Both the position numbers and the translations under genes were made by a program. DNA of 64,000 nucleotides from Streptomyces clavifer (GTDB taxonomy: Bacteria; Actinomycetota; Actinomycetes; Streptomycetales; Streptomycetaceae): positions 248,001-312,000 of the forward strand of contig BMWJ01000008.1 in NCBI GenBank assembly GCA_014651175.1, written 5' to 3'. The notes under the pieces are model-generated. The model saw only the letters and a program-made list of their open reading frames with translations. It was not told where the DNA came from and ran no database searches. This document shows, piece after piece, positions 17,761 to 27,417 of this stretch (its first letter is position 1; each line of letters opens with the position of its first letter).

Positions 17761-18561
17761 TCACAGGGCCTCCAATGCGTCTCTGAGCCGGCGCAGCAGG
17801 GCGAGGTCGGGGTCGGCCGTGACCTCGGGCAGCTCGATCCGGACGGGCCCTGAGGCGGATCCGGCCGAAGCCGGGCGGACCGGCTCGACGAGTCCGGCGG
17901 CCGCGAGCCGGCGCAGGTCGACCAGGGTGTGGAAGGCCGAACGGCCCAGCTCCTGGGCGATGTCCGTAGCGGTGCGTACGCCGTTCACGAGGTCCAGGAC
18001 ACGGCGCTGACGCGGGGGGACCGGGGCGTCGACGGGGTGTGCCGTCGGGGCGATCGGAGCGCTGTCGGTGAGCGCGTCGGGCCAGATCCGGTCCAGCAGC
18101 TCCCGGCGCCGGAGCGTCTCGCGCTGCACGGAGTCCACGGGTACGGGGCGGACGGGGCCGATCCAGTGCGACACCCCGTAGCGGAAGCGGGCCGGGGTGT
18201 GGGTGGGGGCCAGGGCGAAGAACGCCGCGTCGTACAGCGCCCCCAGGTGGCACAGCTCCAGCGCGCCGCCCGGCACACGGCCGCTGTCCACGAGGTAGCG
18301 GGCCACCCGCTGTCCGGCGCCCGCCTGGGCGACCGCGTCCCACCAGCCCTCGCTGCGCAGCGCGCCGCTCGTGGTGAGGAGGACGTCGATGCCCGGGGTG
18401 GCGGGGCTCTCGGCGTGGACGACCTGGCCGTCGGCGAGGTAGAGGGTGCCGCGGTCGCGCATCAACGCGCCGGTGGCGCGCTCCGCCGCGAGCCGCTGCA
18501 GCATGGGGGAGAGCACGGCCTGTTCGGGTATGACGGTCCGGGTGGTGGCGGTCGGTCTCAT
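17761..18561 (-). CDS. PATAN/DUF4388-like protein with C-terminal winged helix
   Basis: 266-aa cytoplasmic protein. Residues about 15-110 resemble the DUF4388/PATAN pattern (LAAERATGALMRDRGTLYLA, then DGQVVHAES), a domain seen with two-component and Roadblock systems. Residues about 185-235 (QRRVLDLVNGVRTATDIAQE, then LGRSAFHTLVDLRRLAAAGL) look like a winged helix. ATG 18561 overlaps the stop of the first Roadblock gene (ATGA), so the two are coupled. It takes the place that DUF742 (CvnC) holds in classical conservons, though it is not obviously the same family. Assignment is by pattern only. Confidence 0.75.
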   Translation of the reverse strand: MRPTATTRTVIPEQAVLSPMLQRLAAERATGALMRDRGTLYLADGQVVHAESPATPGIDVLLTTSGALRSEGWWDAVAQAGAGQRVARYLVDSGRVPGGALELCHLGALYDAAFFALAPTHTPARFRYGVSHWIGPVRPVPVDSVQRETLRRRELLDRIWPDALTDSAPIAPTAHPVDAPVPPRQRRVLDLVNGVRTATDIAQELGRSAFHTLVDLRRLAAAGLVEPVRPASAGSASGPVRIELPEVTADPDLALLRRLRDALEAL

Positions 18562-19007
18562 GCCAGGACCAGCCGCTCCGCGATCTCGCCGAGCCGTATG
18601 CGGGCGAGGGCGAGGTTGCCTTCCGAGCGGTCCAGCCAGAGATGGAGGAAGACGCTGCTGTCGAAGGCCGTTTCGACGAAACGCAGGATGTGGTAGCCGG
18701 CTGCGGCGGTGACGATGACGTCCTCCACCGCGGGGCCGGGGGGAGCCGTCGGGCTCCGGTCCGGCCGGGCCGGCCCGCGTAACGCGGAGTGCGCCGGGTC
18801 CGCGGTGTGGGCCGCCTGTGCGAAGACCGGCTGTTCGGCCGCCATCCTCGCCACCTCGGCCGTCTCGGCGGCCGTCGCCTCGTGGTCCCCGTTGGGCGAT
18901 TCGCCGATCGTGCCGAGGGCCAGGCCGCTCGTCCAGTCGACCACCGCGGCGCCCCGGGCGCCGGGCAGCCTCATGACGTCGAGCAGGCATTCGTCGATTC
19001 CGGGCAC
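18558..19007 (-). CDS. Roadblock/LC7-domain protein with TTA codon (first of cassette)
   Basis: 149-aa protein. GTG 19007 was chosen because GGGAGGGAG lies 6 nt upstream; longer frames start in a region without a good ribosome site. The Roadblock core is MRLPGARGAAVVDWTSGLAL, then TAAETAEVARMAAEQPVFAQ. A Pro/Arg-rich loop (about residues 68-90) separates it from VEDVIVTAAAGYHILRFVET and the last helix EGNLALARIRL. Leu76, in that loop, is TTA (18780-18782). The loop length is unusual for this compact fold. The gene heads the operon and is divergent from hutU. Confidence 0.85.
   Translation of the reverse strand: MPGIDECLLDVMRLPGARGAAVVDWTSGLALGTIGESPNGDHEATAAETAEVARMAAEQPVFAQAAHTADPAHSALRGPARPDRSPTAPPGPAVEDVIVTAAAGYHILRFVETAFDSSVFLHLWLDRSEGNLALARIRLGEIAERLVLA
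18780..18782 (-). promoter_or_regulatory. TTA leucine codon (codon 76) in first Roadblock gene
   Basis: In-frame TTA in context TCC GCG TTA CGC GGG on the minus strand. This is the second TTA in the same operon. Confidence 0.92.
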
Positions 19008-19056
19008 CGCGGACTCCCTCCCGACGTGGTGTACGGCTGTAGTGAAGAGGCTACGC

Positions 19057-19068
19057 AACGTGCACGTT
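19057..19068. promoter_or_regulatory. 12-bp perfect palindrome AACGTGCACGTT
   Basis: It lies in the divergent region, 50 bp before the first Roadblock gene and about 85 bp before the hutU -35 box. It may be an operator for either side. Confidence 0.4.
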
Positions 19069-19152
19069 CCTGGTGGAAGTTCTGGCATTTTCCAGTGGTA
19101 CATGCGCGGCGCGGTGTAGGGCGGGGGCGGCAACCGCCTGGCCCGCGCCCTG

Positions 19153-19181
19153 TTGACTAGGAGTATTCAGAACGTCAGGAT
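19153..19181 (+). promoter_or_regulatory. Candidate housekeeping promoter for hutU
   Basis: TTGACT (19153-19158), a 17-nt spacer and CAGGAT (19176-19181) fit a vegetative sigma promoter, with the hutU ATG 63 nt further on. Confidence 0.6.
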
Positions 19182-19244
19182 GTGAATAGAAAAAGGAACA
19201 GCTGTCGAACGGTCGTAGTGAGCAGTCGCGAGGAGGCATTCCCC

Positions 19245-20906
19245 ATGTCAGGACCCCGCCCCGTACGGGCACCGCGCGGTACGGAACTGAGCGCCCTGGG
19301 ATGGCAGCAGGAAGCCGCCCTCCGCATGCTGCAGAACAACCTCGACCCCGAGGTCGCCGAGCACCCCGACAAGCTCGTCGTCTACGGCGGCACGGGCAAG
19401 GCCGCCCGCGACTGGCGGTCGTTCGACGCCATGGTCCGTACGCTGCGGACCCTGAAGCAGGACGAGACGATGCTCGTCCAGTCCGGGCGGCCCGTCGGCG
19501 TCATGCAGACCCACGAGTGGGCGCCGCGTGTCCTGATCGCCAACTCCAACCTGGTCGGCGACTGGGCCAACTGGGAGGAGTTCCGCCGGCTGGAGGCCCT
19601 CGGACTCACCATGTACGGCCAGATGACCGCCGGTTCCTGGATCTACATCGGGACGCAGGGCATCCTCCAGGGCACGTACGAGACGTTCGCCGCCGTGGCC
19701 GCCAAGAAGTTCGGCGGCACGCTGGCCGGCACCATCACGCTGACGGCCGGACTAGGCGGCATGGGCGGCGCCCAGCCGCTGGCCGTGACCATGAACGACG
19801 GCGTGGCCCTCTGCATCGACTGCGACCCGCGCGCCATCGAGCGCCGGATCGAGCACCGCTTCCTGGACGTCCGGGCCGACTCGTTGGAGCACGCGCTCCA
19901 GTTGGCCGTCGAGGCGCGCGACGCGCGGCGCCCGCTCTCCATCGGCCTGCTGGGCAACGCCGCGGAGCTGCTGCCCCGCATGCTCGCCGAGGGTGCCCCG
20001 GTCGACATCGTCACCGACCAGACGAGCGCCCACGACCCGCTCGCCTACCTGCCGGTCGGCGTGGACTTCGACGACATGGCCTCGTACGCGGCCGAGAAGC
20101 CGGCCGACTTCACGCTGCGCGCCCGCGAGTCGATGGCCGCGCACGTCGAGGCGATGGTCGGCTTCATGGATGCCGGGGCCGAGGTCTTCGACTACGGCAA
20201 CTCGATCCGGGGCGAGGCCCGGCTCGCCGGGTACGCGCGGGCGTTCGACTTCCCGGGCTTCGTGCCCGCGTACATCCGGCCCCTCTTCTGCGAGGGCAAG
20301 GGGCCGTTCCGGTGGGCGGCGCTGTCGGGCGAGGCGTCCGACATCCACAAGACGGACAAGGCGATGCTCGAACTCTTCCCGCAGAACGAGTCGTTGCACC
20401 GCTGGATCAGGATGGCCGGCGAGCGCGTCCACTTCCAGGGTCTGCCCGCCCGGATCTGCTGGCTCGGATACGGCGAGCGCGACAAGGCCGGGGAGCGCTT
20501 CAACGACATGGTCGCGAGCGGGGAGCTGGCCGCGCCCCTGGCCATCGGACGCGACCACCTGGACTGCGGTTCGGTCGCCTCGCCGTACCGCGAGACCGAG
20601 GCCATGCTCGACGGTTCCGACGCGATCGCGGACTGGCCGCTGCTGAACGCCATGGTCAACGTGGCCTCGGGGGCGTCCTGGGTGTCCCTGCACCACGGGG
20701 GCGGCGTAGGGATGGGGCGCTCCATCCACGCGGGGCAGGTCACCGTCGCCGACGGCACGAAGCTGGCGGGCGAGAAGATCCGCCGGGTGCTCACGAACGA
20801 CCCGGGCATGGGGGTCGTCCGGCACGTCGACGCCGGGTACGACATCGCGGAGTCCGTCGCGGCCGACCAGGGCGTGCGGGTCCCCATGGCGGAGGGGGAG
20901 CAGTGA
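19245..20906 (+). CDS. hutU: Urocanate hydratase
   Basis: 553-aa NAD+-dependent enzyme that converts urocanate to imidazolonepropionate, the second step of histidine breakdown. ATG 19245 has AGGAGG with an 8-nt spacer. Family blocks include [47 protein letters not shown], the NAD-binding [10 protein letters not shown] and the catalytic Cys405 in [15 protein letters not shown]. The length equals that of typical HutU. It starts the hut gene run, and hutH (histidase) is not in the window. The stop overlaps the M20 gene GTG (GTGA). Confidence 0.96.
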   Translation: MSGPRPVRAPRGTELSALGWQQEAALRMLQNNLDPEVAEHPDKLVVYGGTGKAARDWRSFDAMVRTLRTLKQDETMLVQSGRPVGVMQTHEWAPRVLIANSNLVGDWANWEEFRRLEALGLTMYGQMTAGSWIYIGTQGILQGTYETFAAVAAKKFGGTLAGTITLTAGLGGMGGAQPLAVTMNDGVALCIDCDPRAIERRIEHRFLDVRADSLEHALQLAVEARDARRPLSIGLLGNAAELLPRMLAEGAPVDIVTDQTSAHDPLAYLPVGVDFDDMASYAAEKPADFTLRARESMAAHVEAMVGFMDAGAEVFDYGNSIRGEARLAGYARAFDFPGFVPAYIRPLFCEGKGPFRWAALSGEASDIHKTDKAMLELFPQNESLHRWIRMAGERVHFQGLPARICWLGYGERDKAGERFNDMVASGELAAPLAIGRDHLDCGSVASPYRETEAMLDGSDAIADWPLLNAMVNVASGASWVSLHHGGGVGMGRSIHAGQVTVADGTKLAGEKIRRVLTNDPGMGVVRHVDAGYDIAESVAADQGVRVPMAEGEQ

Positions 20907-22198
20907 CGTCCCCGGCGGGCGGGCACGGCCGGGCGTCCGGAGCCACGGCGCCCGGCGGGAGTCCGCCGCCCTCCTTCCAGGACATGTGGCGGGACCTCGC
21001 ACCCATCGGGCGGCACGCCGGCAGCGGCGGCTACCGGAGGTACGCCTGGACCGGGGCCGACACCGAGTGCCGGGAGTGGTTCCGGGAGCAGGCCGAGGCG
21101 CGCGGGCTGGACTACGAGACCGACCGGAACGGGAACCAGTGGGCCTGGCTCGGCGACCCGCTCGCCGGGGACGCCGTCGTCACCGGATCGCACCTCGACT
21201 CCGTGCCGGACGGGGGCGCCTTCGACGGGCCCCTCGGCGTGGTGTCCTCCTTCGCCGCGCTCGACGAACTCCGCCGCAGAGGGGCGGAGTTCACCCGGCC
21301 CCTCGCCGTCACCAACTTCGGCGACGAGGAGGGTGCCCGCTTCGGGCTCGCCTGCGTCGGGTCCCGGCTGGCCGCCGGGCAGCTGACCGCCGAGAAGGCG
21401 CGTCTGCTCCGCGACGGCGACGGCGTCCCGCTGGCGCGGGCCATGGAGGCGGCCGGACACGACCCCGGCGCGATCGGCCCCGACCACGAACGGCTCGCCC
21501 GGGTCGGCGCGTTCGTCGAGCTCCACGTCGAGCAGGGGCGCGCCCTCGACCTGAGCGGGGACCCGGTCGGAGTGGCCTCCGCCATCTGGCCGCACGGCCG
21601 CTGGCGGTTCGACTTCCGGGGCGAGGCCAACCACGCGGGCACCACGCGGCTCGCCGACCGGCGCGACCCGATGCTCACCTACGCGGAGACCGTCCTGGCC
21701 GCCCGGCGGGAGGCCGCGCTCGCCGGTGGTCTCGCGACCTTCGGCAAGGTGGCCGTCGAGCCGAACGGGGTCAACGCGATCCCCTCCCTCGTGCGTGGCT
21801 GGCTCGACGCCCGGGCCGCCGACCAGGCCACCCTCGACGCCGTCGTCGACGGCGTCGAGCGGGCCGCCCGGGAGCACGCCGAGCGGGCCGGGACCGACCT
21901 CGACGTCGTACGGGAGTCCTTCACGCCCGTCGTGGAGTTCCAGCACGCGCTGCGCGACGAGATCCGCCGCGTGCTGGGGAAGCACGGTCCGGACGGCTCG
22001 GGGCGCACCGTGCCCGTGCTCGGCACCGGAGCCGGACACGACGCGGGTATTTTGTCCGCTTCCGTCCCGACCGCCATGCTGTTCGTACGGAACCCCACCG
22101 GGATCTCGCACTCGCCGGCCGAGCACGCCGCCGAGGACGACTGCGTGGCCGGGGTGATCGCACTCGCCGACGTACTGGAAGGTCTCGCGTGCAGCTGA
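20903..22198 (+). CDS. M20-family amidohydrolase (N-carbamoyl-amino-acid hydrolase/allantoate amidohydrolase type) in hut operon
   Basis: 431-aa binuclear metallohydrolase. The start is the GTG in the GTGA overlap with hutU. Metal and catalytic blocks are [39 protein letters not shown] and the C-terminal ISHSPAEH. A lid/dimer domain lies around NHAGTTR. Members hydrolyse N-carbamoyl, allantoate or similar acyl-amino acids. Its position between HutU and HutF is telling: the HutF route yields N-formylglutamate, and no HutG deformylase is seen, so this enzyme may remove the formyl group. That role is inference; the family is firm. Confidence 0.88.
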   Translation: MTSPAGGHGRASGATAPGGSPPPSFQDMWRDLAPIGRHAGSGGYRRYAWTGADTECREWFREQAEARGLDYETDRNGNQWAWLGDPLAGDAVVTGSHLDSVPDGGAFDGPLGVVSSFAALDELRRRGAEFTRPLAVTNFGDEEGARFGLACVGSRLAAGQLTAEKARLLRDGDGVPLARAMEAAGHDPGAIGPDHERLARVGAFVELHVEQGRALDLSGDPVGVASAIWPHGRWRFDFRGEANHAGTTRLADRRDPMLTYAETVLAARREAALAGGLATFGKVAVEPNGVNAIPSLVRGWLDARAADQATLDAVVDGVERAAREHAERAGTDLDVVRESFTPVVEFQHALRDEIRRVLGKHGPDGSGRTVPVLGTGAGHDAGILSASVPTAMLFVRNPTGISHSPAEHAAEDDCVAGVIALADVLEGLACS

Positions 22199-23556
22199 CA
22201 GTTCGACCCACGGGCACACCGGTCACAGCCACCTACTGGATGTCCCACGCCTGGCTCGGCACGCACGTCGAGCCGGGCGTCACCCTGGACGTGGCCGGGG
22301 GGCGCATCGCCGGTGTCCGTACGGGCATCGACGCGCCACCGCCCGGCGCCACAGCCCTGCGCGGGCTGACCCTCCCCGGGCTGGCCAACACCCACTCGCA
22401 CGCCTTCCACCGGGCGCTGCGCTCCACGGTCCAGGTGGGCTCGGGCACCTTCTGGACCTGGCGCGAGCTCATGTACCGGGCGGCCTCCCGGCTCACCCCC
22501 GACACCTACTTCGACCTGGCCCGTGCCACGTACGCCGAGATGGCCCTGGCCGGCATCACCTCCGTCGGCGAGTTCCACTACCTGCACCACGCGCCCGGCG
22601 GCACGCCCTACGACAACCCGAACGCCATGGGCGAGGCGCTCATCGCGGCAGCGGACGCGGCGGGCATCCGCATCACCCTGCTGGACACCGCCTACCTCGC
22701 CGCGGGATTCGGCGAGAGGCCCAACCGCCACCAGCTCCGCTTCAGCGACACCACCGCCGACGCCTGGGCCGAGCGCGCCTCCCTCCTCAAGGGCGGCGAC
22801 CACGCGCTGATCGGTGCCGCCATCCACTCCGTACGGGCCGTCCCGGCCGGTCAGCTGGCCACCGTGGTGCGGTGGGCCGAGGAGCGGGGAGCGCCGCTCC
22901 ACGTCCACCTCTCCGAGCAGACCGCCGAGAACGACGCCTGCCTCACCGCCCACGGCCGCACCCCCACCCGGCTCCTCGCCGACCACGGGGTCCTCGGTCC
23001 GCGCACCACCGGCATCCACAACACGCACCTCACCGCCGAGGACATCGAGCTGCTGGGGAACTCCGGCACCGGCACCTGCATGTGCCCCACCACCGAACGC
23101 GATCTCGCCGACGGCATCGGACCGGCCGCCGCCCTCCAGCGGGCGGGTTCCCCGCTGTCCCTGGGCAGCGACAGCCACGCCGTGATCGACCTGTTCGAAG
23201 AGGCCAGGGCGATGGAGCTCAACGAGCGGCTGCGCACCCATGTGCGCGGCCACTGGACCGCGGCCGCCCTGCTGAGGGCCGCTTCCGCCGACGGCCACGC
23301 CGCCCTCGGCCGCCCCGACGCCGGCACGCTCGAACCGGGCGCGCCCGCCGACCTCACCACCGTCGCCCTGGACTCCGTCAGAACAGCGGGGCCGGCGCCG
23401 CGGCTGGCGGCCGAGGCAGCGGTGTTCGCCGCCTCCGCGGCGGACGTGCGGCACACCGTCGTGGCGGGCCGTCACGTCGTCCGCGACGGTCGCCACACCC
23501 TGGTCGAGGACGTGCCCTCGGCACTCGCCGAGGCCATCGCCGCCCTGCACGGCTGA
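22189..23556 (+). CDS. hutF: Formimidoylglutamate deiminase
   Basis: 455-aa amidohydrolase that converts N-formimidoyl-L-glutamate to N-formyl-L-glutamate plus ammonia. GTG 22189 overlaps the M20 stop by 10 bp and has GGAAGG with a 6-nt spacer. Metal ligands are expected in [11 protein letters not shown], in HVHLSEQ, in GIHNTHLT and at Asp in [19 protein letters not shown]. Active-site segments GEFHYLHH and [13 protein letters not shown] are typical of HutF and separate it from guanine deaminase or HutI. Its presence implies the five-step histidine route through formylglutamate. Confidence 0.93.
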   Translation: MQLTVRPTGTPVTATYWMSHAWLGTHVEPGVTLDVAGGRIAGVRTGIDAPPPGATALRGLTLPGLANTHSHAFHRALRSTVQVGSGTFWTWRELMYRAASRLTPDTYFDLARATYAEMALAGITSVGEFHYLHHAPGGTPYDNPNAMGEALIAAADAAGIRITLLDTAYLAAGFGERPNRHQLRFSDTTADAWAERASLLKGGDHALIGAAIHSVRAVPAGQLATVVRWAEERGAPLHVHLSEQTAENDACLTAHGRTPTRLLADHGVLGPRTTGIHNTHLTAEDIELLGNSGTGTCMCPTTERDLADGIGPAAALQRAGSPLSLGSDSHAVIDLFEEARAMELNERLRTHVRGHWTAAALLRAASADGHAALGRPDAGTLEPGAPADLTTVALDSVRTAGPAPRLAAEAAVFAASAADVRHTVVAGRHVVRDGRHTLVEDVPSALAEAIAALHG

Positions 23557-23585
23557 TACCCGACACCGACGAAAGCTGCCTCCGG

Positions 23586-24758
23586 ATGACGACCACCGCC
23601 ATCACCGACATCGCCTGCCTGGTCACGAACGACCCCTCCCTCGGGGACGGGTCCCCCCTGGGCCTGATCCGGGACGCGGCCGTCGTCATCGACGGCGACC
23701 GCATCGTATGGGCCGGTGAATCGAACAGAGCGCCCGCCGCCGACAAGGCCGTCGACGCGGGCGGCCGGGCCATGATCCCGGGCTTCGTGGACTCCCACTC
23801 CCACCTGGTGTTCGCGGGCGACCGCACCCAGGAGTTCAACGCGCGCATGTCCGGCCGCCCCTACTCCGCCGGCGGCATCCGCACGACCGTCGCCGCCACC
23901 CGTGCCGCGTCCGACGACGAGCTCTCCGCCAACGTCGCCCGCTACCTCGCCGAGGCGCTCCGGCAGGGAACCACCACCTGCGAGACCAAGTCCGGCTACG
24001 GCCTGACCGTCGAGGACGAGGCGCGCGCCCTGCGTATCGCCGCCCGCCACACCGACGAGGTCACCTTCCTCGGCGCGCACATCGTGTCGCCCGACTACGC
24101 CGACGACCCCGCGGGCTACGTGGACCTGGTCACCGGACCGATGCTGGACGCCTGCGCCCCGCACGCCCGCTGGATCGACGTCTTCTGCGAGCAGGGCGCC
24201 TTCGACGGGGACCAGGCCCGCGCCGTCCTCACGGCCGGAATTGCCAAGGGACTGCACCCCCGCGTGCACGCCAACCAGCTCGGCCACGGCCCCGGGGTCC
24301 AGCTCGCCGTCGAGCTCGACGCCGCGTCGGCCGACCACTGCACCCATCTCACCGACGCCGACATCGACGCACTCGGCCAGGGCGACACCGTCGCCACCCT
24401 GCTCCCCGGCGCGGAGTTCTCCACCCGCGCGGTCTGGCCTGACGCCCGCCGCCTCCTCGACGCGGGGGCCACGGTCGCCCTGTCCACGGACTGCAACCCG
24501 GGCTCCTCGTTCACCTCGTCCATGCCGTTCTGCATCGCCCTCGCCGTACGGGACATGGGCATGACCCCCGACGAGGCGGTCCGGGCCGCCACCGCCGGCG
24601 GTGCCGCGGCCCTGCGCCGCACCGACGTCGGCCGCATCGCACCGGGTGCCCGCGCCGACCTCCTGCTCCTCGACGCGCCGAGCCACGTCCACCTCGCCTA
24701 CCGGCCGGGCGTCCCGCTGGCCGACGCCGTGTGGCAGCGCGGCGCCCGCGTCGCCTGA
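23586..24758 (+). CDS. hutI: Imidazolonepropionase
   Basis: 390-aa amidohydrolase that opens imidazolonepropionate to formimidoylglutamate, the step between HutU and HutF. ATG 23586 lies 29 bp after hutF, with only a weak Shine-Dalgarno. Key blocks are [41 protein letters not shown], the HANQLG metal histidine and [14 protein letters not shown] with the metal Asp. It ends the hut run. A GC-rich gap of about 150 bp follows before the polysaccharide locus. Confidence 0.96.
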   Translation: MTTTAITDIACLVTNDPSLGDGSPLGLIRDAAVVIDGDRIVWAGESNRAPAADKAVDAGGRAMIPGFVDSHSHLVFAGDRTQEFNARMSGRPYSAGGIRTTVAATRAASDDELSANVARYLAEALRQGTTTCETKSGYGLTVEDEARALRIAARHTDEVTFLGAHIVSPDYADDPAGYVDLVTGPMLDACAPHARWIDVFCEQGAFDGDQARAVLTAGIAKGLHPRVHANQLGHGPGVQLAVELDAASADHCTHLTDADIDALGQGDTVATLLPGAEFSTRAVWPDARRLLDAGATVALSTDCNPGSSFTSSMPFCIALAVRDMGMTPDEAVRAATAGGAAALRRTDVGRIAPGARADLLLLDAPSHVHLAYRPGVPLADAVWQRGARVA

Positions 24759-24907
24759 CGCGCCGGCGGGGAAGGGTCCCGACGGCGGAGGGCGGGGCCC
24801 GGCCCTCGGCCGGCCGGTCACCGGACGTCGTCGCCGTCTACCGCTGAGTGACCGCGGCCGGTACCGTTCTGGGGCAGTGTGGCTCAGGGGGTGGACCGGG
24901 GGGTCTG

Positions 24908-26005
24908 GTGAGCAGTCGGCGCATACGCGTGGTCAGGCCCGGAGATCTGGGCGCGGGGGACATCGAGACCTGGCGGGAGCTCCGGGCGAAGTCCGGTGCT
25001 CCGGCCCATCCGTTCATGGAACCGGAATTCACCCTTGCCGTCGGCCGTGTCCGGCCGCGCGCACGGGTGGCCGTGATCAGTGAGGACGACGGCGGCACGG
25101 CCGGCTTCTTCCCGTTCGAGCGGGGGCGGCTGGGCCACGGCACGGCGATCGGCTTCGGGGTGTCCGACCTCCAGGGGGCGGTGCTGCGCCCCGGCCTGCC
25201 GCTGGACCCGCAGACGCTGCTGCGGGCCTGCGGGCTCTCCACCTGGGAGTTCGACAACCTGGAGGAGAGACAGGGGCTCTTCGCACCGGACGCGGCCCGC
25301 TCGTACCCCTCCTACGTCATCGATGTGGGTGACGGCTACGAGAACTACGAGAAGGCGTTGCGCGCCCGGTCGCCCAAGTTCCTCAGGACGACCCTGGCGA
25401 AGGAGCGGAAGCTCGGCCGACTGGCCGGTGAGGTGCGGTTCGTCCTCGACGAGCGGGATCCGGCCGTGCTGCGGACCCTGATGGAGTGGAAGTCCGCCCA
25501 GTACCGCAGGACCGGACGCCGTGACCGTTTCGCCAGGAAGTGGATCCGCGAGCTGGTGGAGTTCCTCTTCCACACCCGGGCACCCGGGTGCTCCGGCCTG
25601 CTCTCGGTCCTGTACGCGGGCGACCGGCCCGTGGCCGCCCACTTCGGGCTGCGCTCGCGCACGGTGCTCTCGTGCTGGTTCCCGGCGTACGCGACCGGGT
25701 TCGCGAAGTTCTCACCGGGGCTGATCCTGCACCTGTCGATGGCACGGGCGGCCGCGGGCGACGGTATCGGGATGCTCGACATGGGGCGCGGGGCGGCCGA
25801 GTACAAGGACGGTCTGAAGACCGGGGAACTCACCGTGTACGAGGGGGCGTCGGTCAGACCCGGGGTGGGCGCGGCCCTCCGGTGGGCCGGCCGGGAGCCC
25901 TCGCGGCGGGCCCACGGTTTCGTACGGAACCGTCCCCGGCTCGCGGGCCTGGCCCGGCGCGGTCTCGAACGGGCCGGCCGGCTGCGCGATCCGAAGACGC
26001 CGTAG
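24908..26005 (+). CDS. GNAT/FemAB-like acyltransferase (CelD/BcsL-type)
   Basis: 365-aa cytoplasmic protein. GTG 24908 was chosen from a G-rich ribosome site, with an in-frame GTG at 24848 as the alternative. Residues about 100-330 look like the GNAT/FemAB double fold of CelD/BcsL proteins in cellulose and exopolysaccharide clusters: YENYEKALRARSPKFLRTTL, then MEWKSAQYRRTGRRDRFA, GLLSVLYAGDRPVAAHFGLR and MLDMGRGAAEYKDGLKTGE. The likely job is transfer of an acyl group to a sugar or carrier in the polysaccharide pathway. It begins the plus-strand part of this locus. Exact donor and acceptor are unknown. Confidence 0.8.
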   Translation: MSSRRIRVVRPGDLGAGDIETWRELRAKSGAPAHPFMEPEFTLAVGRVRPRARVAVISEDDGGTAGFFPFERGRLGHGTAIGFGVSDLQGAVLRPGLPLDPQTLLRACGLSTWEFDNLEERQGLFAPDAARSYPSYVIDVGDGYENYEKALRARSPKFLRTTLAKERKLGRLAGEVRFVLDERDPAVLRTLMEWKSAQYRRTGRRDRFARKWIRELVEFLFHTRAPGCSGLLSVLYAGDRPVAAHFGLRSRTVLSCWFPAYATGFAKFSPGLILHLSMARAAAGDGIGMLDMGRGAAEYKDGLKTGELTVYEGASVRPGVGAALRWAGREPSRRAHGFVRNRPRLAGLARRGLERAGRLRDPKTP

Positions 26006-26082
26006 CGGCGGAACACGCCACAGCACCGGAACACGCCGACGCCCGAACAGGCCATGGCGTCAGGACGGGGGGAGAGCACCGG

Positions 26083-27417
26083 ATGCCGTACAGAACAGCA
26101 CCGTTACCCGACACATCCCGGCTCGGCGGCATCGCCGTCACCGAGCTGGAGCTCGAAGCGCCGGACGGCTCGGGCCCACGGACCACGCCCGCCCCCGGCA
26201 GCCCACCGCTGGAGCGGGCGGCTCCGCCGACCGGGCGGCGCGACCGCGACGACCGGCGCGTCTTCGCCCTCGTACGGCTGCGCGGGCGCCCGGTCGGCAC
26301 GGTCGTCGGCCGGATCCGGGCGGGCGACGACCCGGCCACGGTCCTCGCCGAGCAGGCGGCGGACGAGATCGACCTGCCCGTCGGCCCGTCCCCGTCCGCG
26401 GCGGCCCACGCGCCCCGGGCCACCGTCGTCGTCGCCACCCGGGAGCGCCCCGGGCAGCTCGCCCGCGCCCTCGACTCGCTGCTCGCCCAGGACCATCCGG
26501 ACTTCGAGATCGTGGTCGTCGACAACGCCCCGGTCACCACGGCCACCCGCGCCCTCGTCACCGGCGCCGCATACCGGGACCGCGGCGTGCGCTACGCCCT
26601 GGAGCCCGTGCCCGGTCTGGCCTCGGCCCACAACCGGGGCATCGCCGAAGCGGGCGCGGACGTTCTCGCCTTCACGGACGACGACGTCGTCGCCGACCCG
26701 GGCTGGCTCACCGCCCTCACCCGGCCGTTCGCGGCCGACCCCCGGCTCGCCTGCGTCACCGGCCTGATCCTGCCCGCCCGGCTGAGCACCCCGGCGCAGA
26801 TCCTGCTGGAGAGCCACGGCGGCTTCGCCAAGGGGTTCACCGAGCGCCGCTACGACCCGGCGCACCCCCCGGCCGACGAGCCCCTCTTCCCGTTCACCGC
26901 CGGACGGTTCGGGTCCGGGGCCAGCATGGCCTTCCGTGCCGGGCCGCTGCGGGCGGTCGGCGGTTTCGACCCCGCCACCGGCACCGGCACCGCGGCCAGG
27001 GGAGGCGACGACCTGTACGCCTTCGTGCGGCTGCTCGCCGAAGGCCACCCGTTGCTCTACACGCCCGACGCGATCGTCTGGCACCGCCACCGCGAGAGCT
27101 GGGCGGACCTGTGCGGACAGGCCCACGGATACGGGGCGGGGCTCACCGCCTGCCTCACCGCGCTCCTGGTCCGCCGTCCGGCCCTGCTGCCCGCCCTGCT
27201 CGTCCGGCTGCCGCGCGGCCTCGCGCACGCCCGCACGATGACCGCGCCGCGTGCCACCGGGACGGCCGGAGTCCCCGGGGCGCACGGCACGTACACCCAC
27301 CCGTGGCCCCGGCACCTGTCGCGGCTGGAGCGGCGCGGTCTGCTCTACGGCCCCGTCGGCTACGTCCGTGCCCGGCTCGCCGTCCGCGGCGTACGACGCC
27401 CCTGGGAGGGGAGATGA
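26083..27417 (+). CDS. Family 2 glycosyltransferase with N-terminal extension and early TTA codon
   Basis: 444-aa GT-A enzyme. ATG 26083 follows GGGGGAGAG. The catalytic domain begins near residue 113 (RATVVVATRERPGQLARALD, then FEIVVVDNAP) and holds the DDD nucleotide-sugar/metal site at residues 199-201 (FTDDDVVADPGW). An acceptor region SGASMAFRAGPLRAVGGFD follows, and the late segment CLTALLVRRPALLPALLVRL is amphipathic or hydrophobic. The first 110 residues are not GT2 and include a beta-rich stretch RRVFALVRLRGRPVGTVVGR. Leu8 is TTA (26104-26106), so translation should depend on bldA. It overlaps the deacetylase by ATGA. Confidence 0.88.
   Translation: MPYRTAPLPDTSRLGGIAVTELELEAPDGSGPRTTPAPGSPPLERAAPPTGRRDRDDRRVFALVRLRGRPVGTVVGRIRAGDDPATVLAEQAADEIDLPVGPSPSAAAHAPRATVVVATRERPGQLARALDSLLAQDHPDFEIVVVDNAPVTTATRALVTGAAYRDRGVRYALEPVPGLASAHNRGIAEAGADVLAFTDDDVVADPGWLTALTRPFAADPRLACVTGLILPARLSTPAQILLESHGGFAKGFTERRYDPAHPPADEPLFPFTAGRFGSGASMAFRAGPLRAVGGFDPATGTGTAARGGDDLYAFVRLLAEGHPLLYTPDAIVWHRHRESWADLCGQAHGYGAGLTACLTALLVRRPALLPALLVRLPRGLAHARTMTAPRATGTAGVPGAHGTYTHPWPRHLSRLERRGLLYGPVGYVRARLAVRGVRRPWEGR
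26104..26106 (+). promoter_or_regulatory. TTA leucine codon (codon 8) in GT2 gene
   Basis: In-frame TTA in context GCA CCG TTA CCC GAC, very early in the gene, as is common for bldA-controlled genes. Confidence 0.95.

Noticed and set aside
19301-20902. Long upstream extension of the M20 amidohydrolase frame inside hutU
   Set aside because: The protein is Arg/Gly-rich and motif-free there; the GTG in the GTGA overlap at 20903 gives the normal family length.
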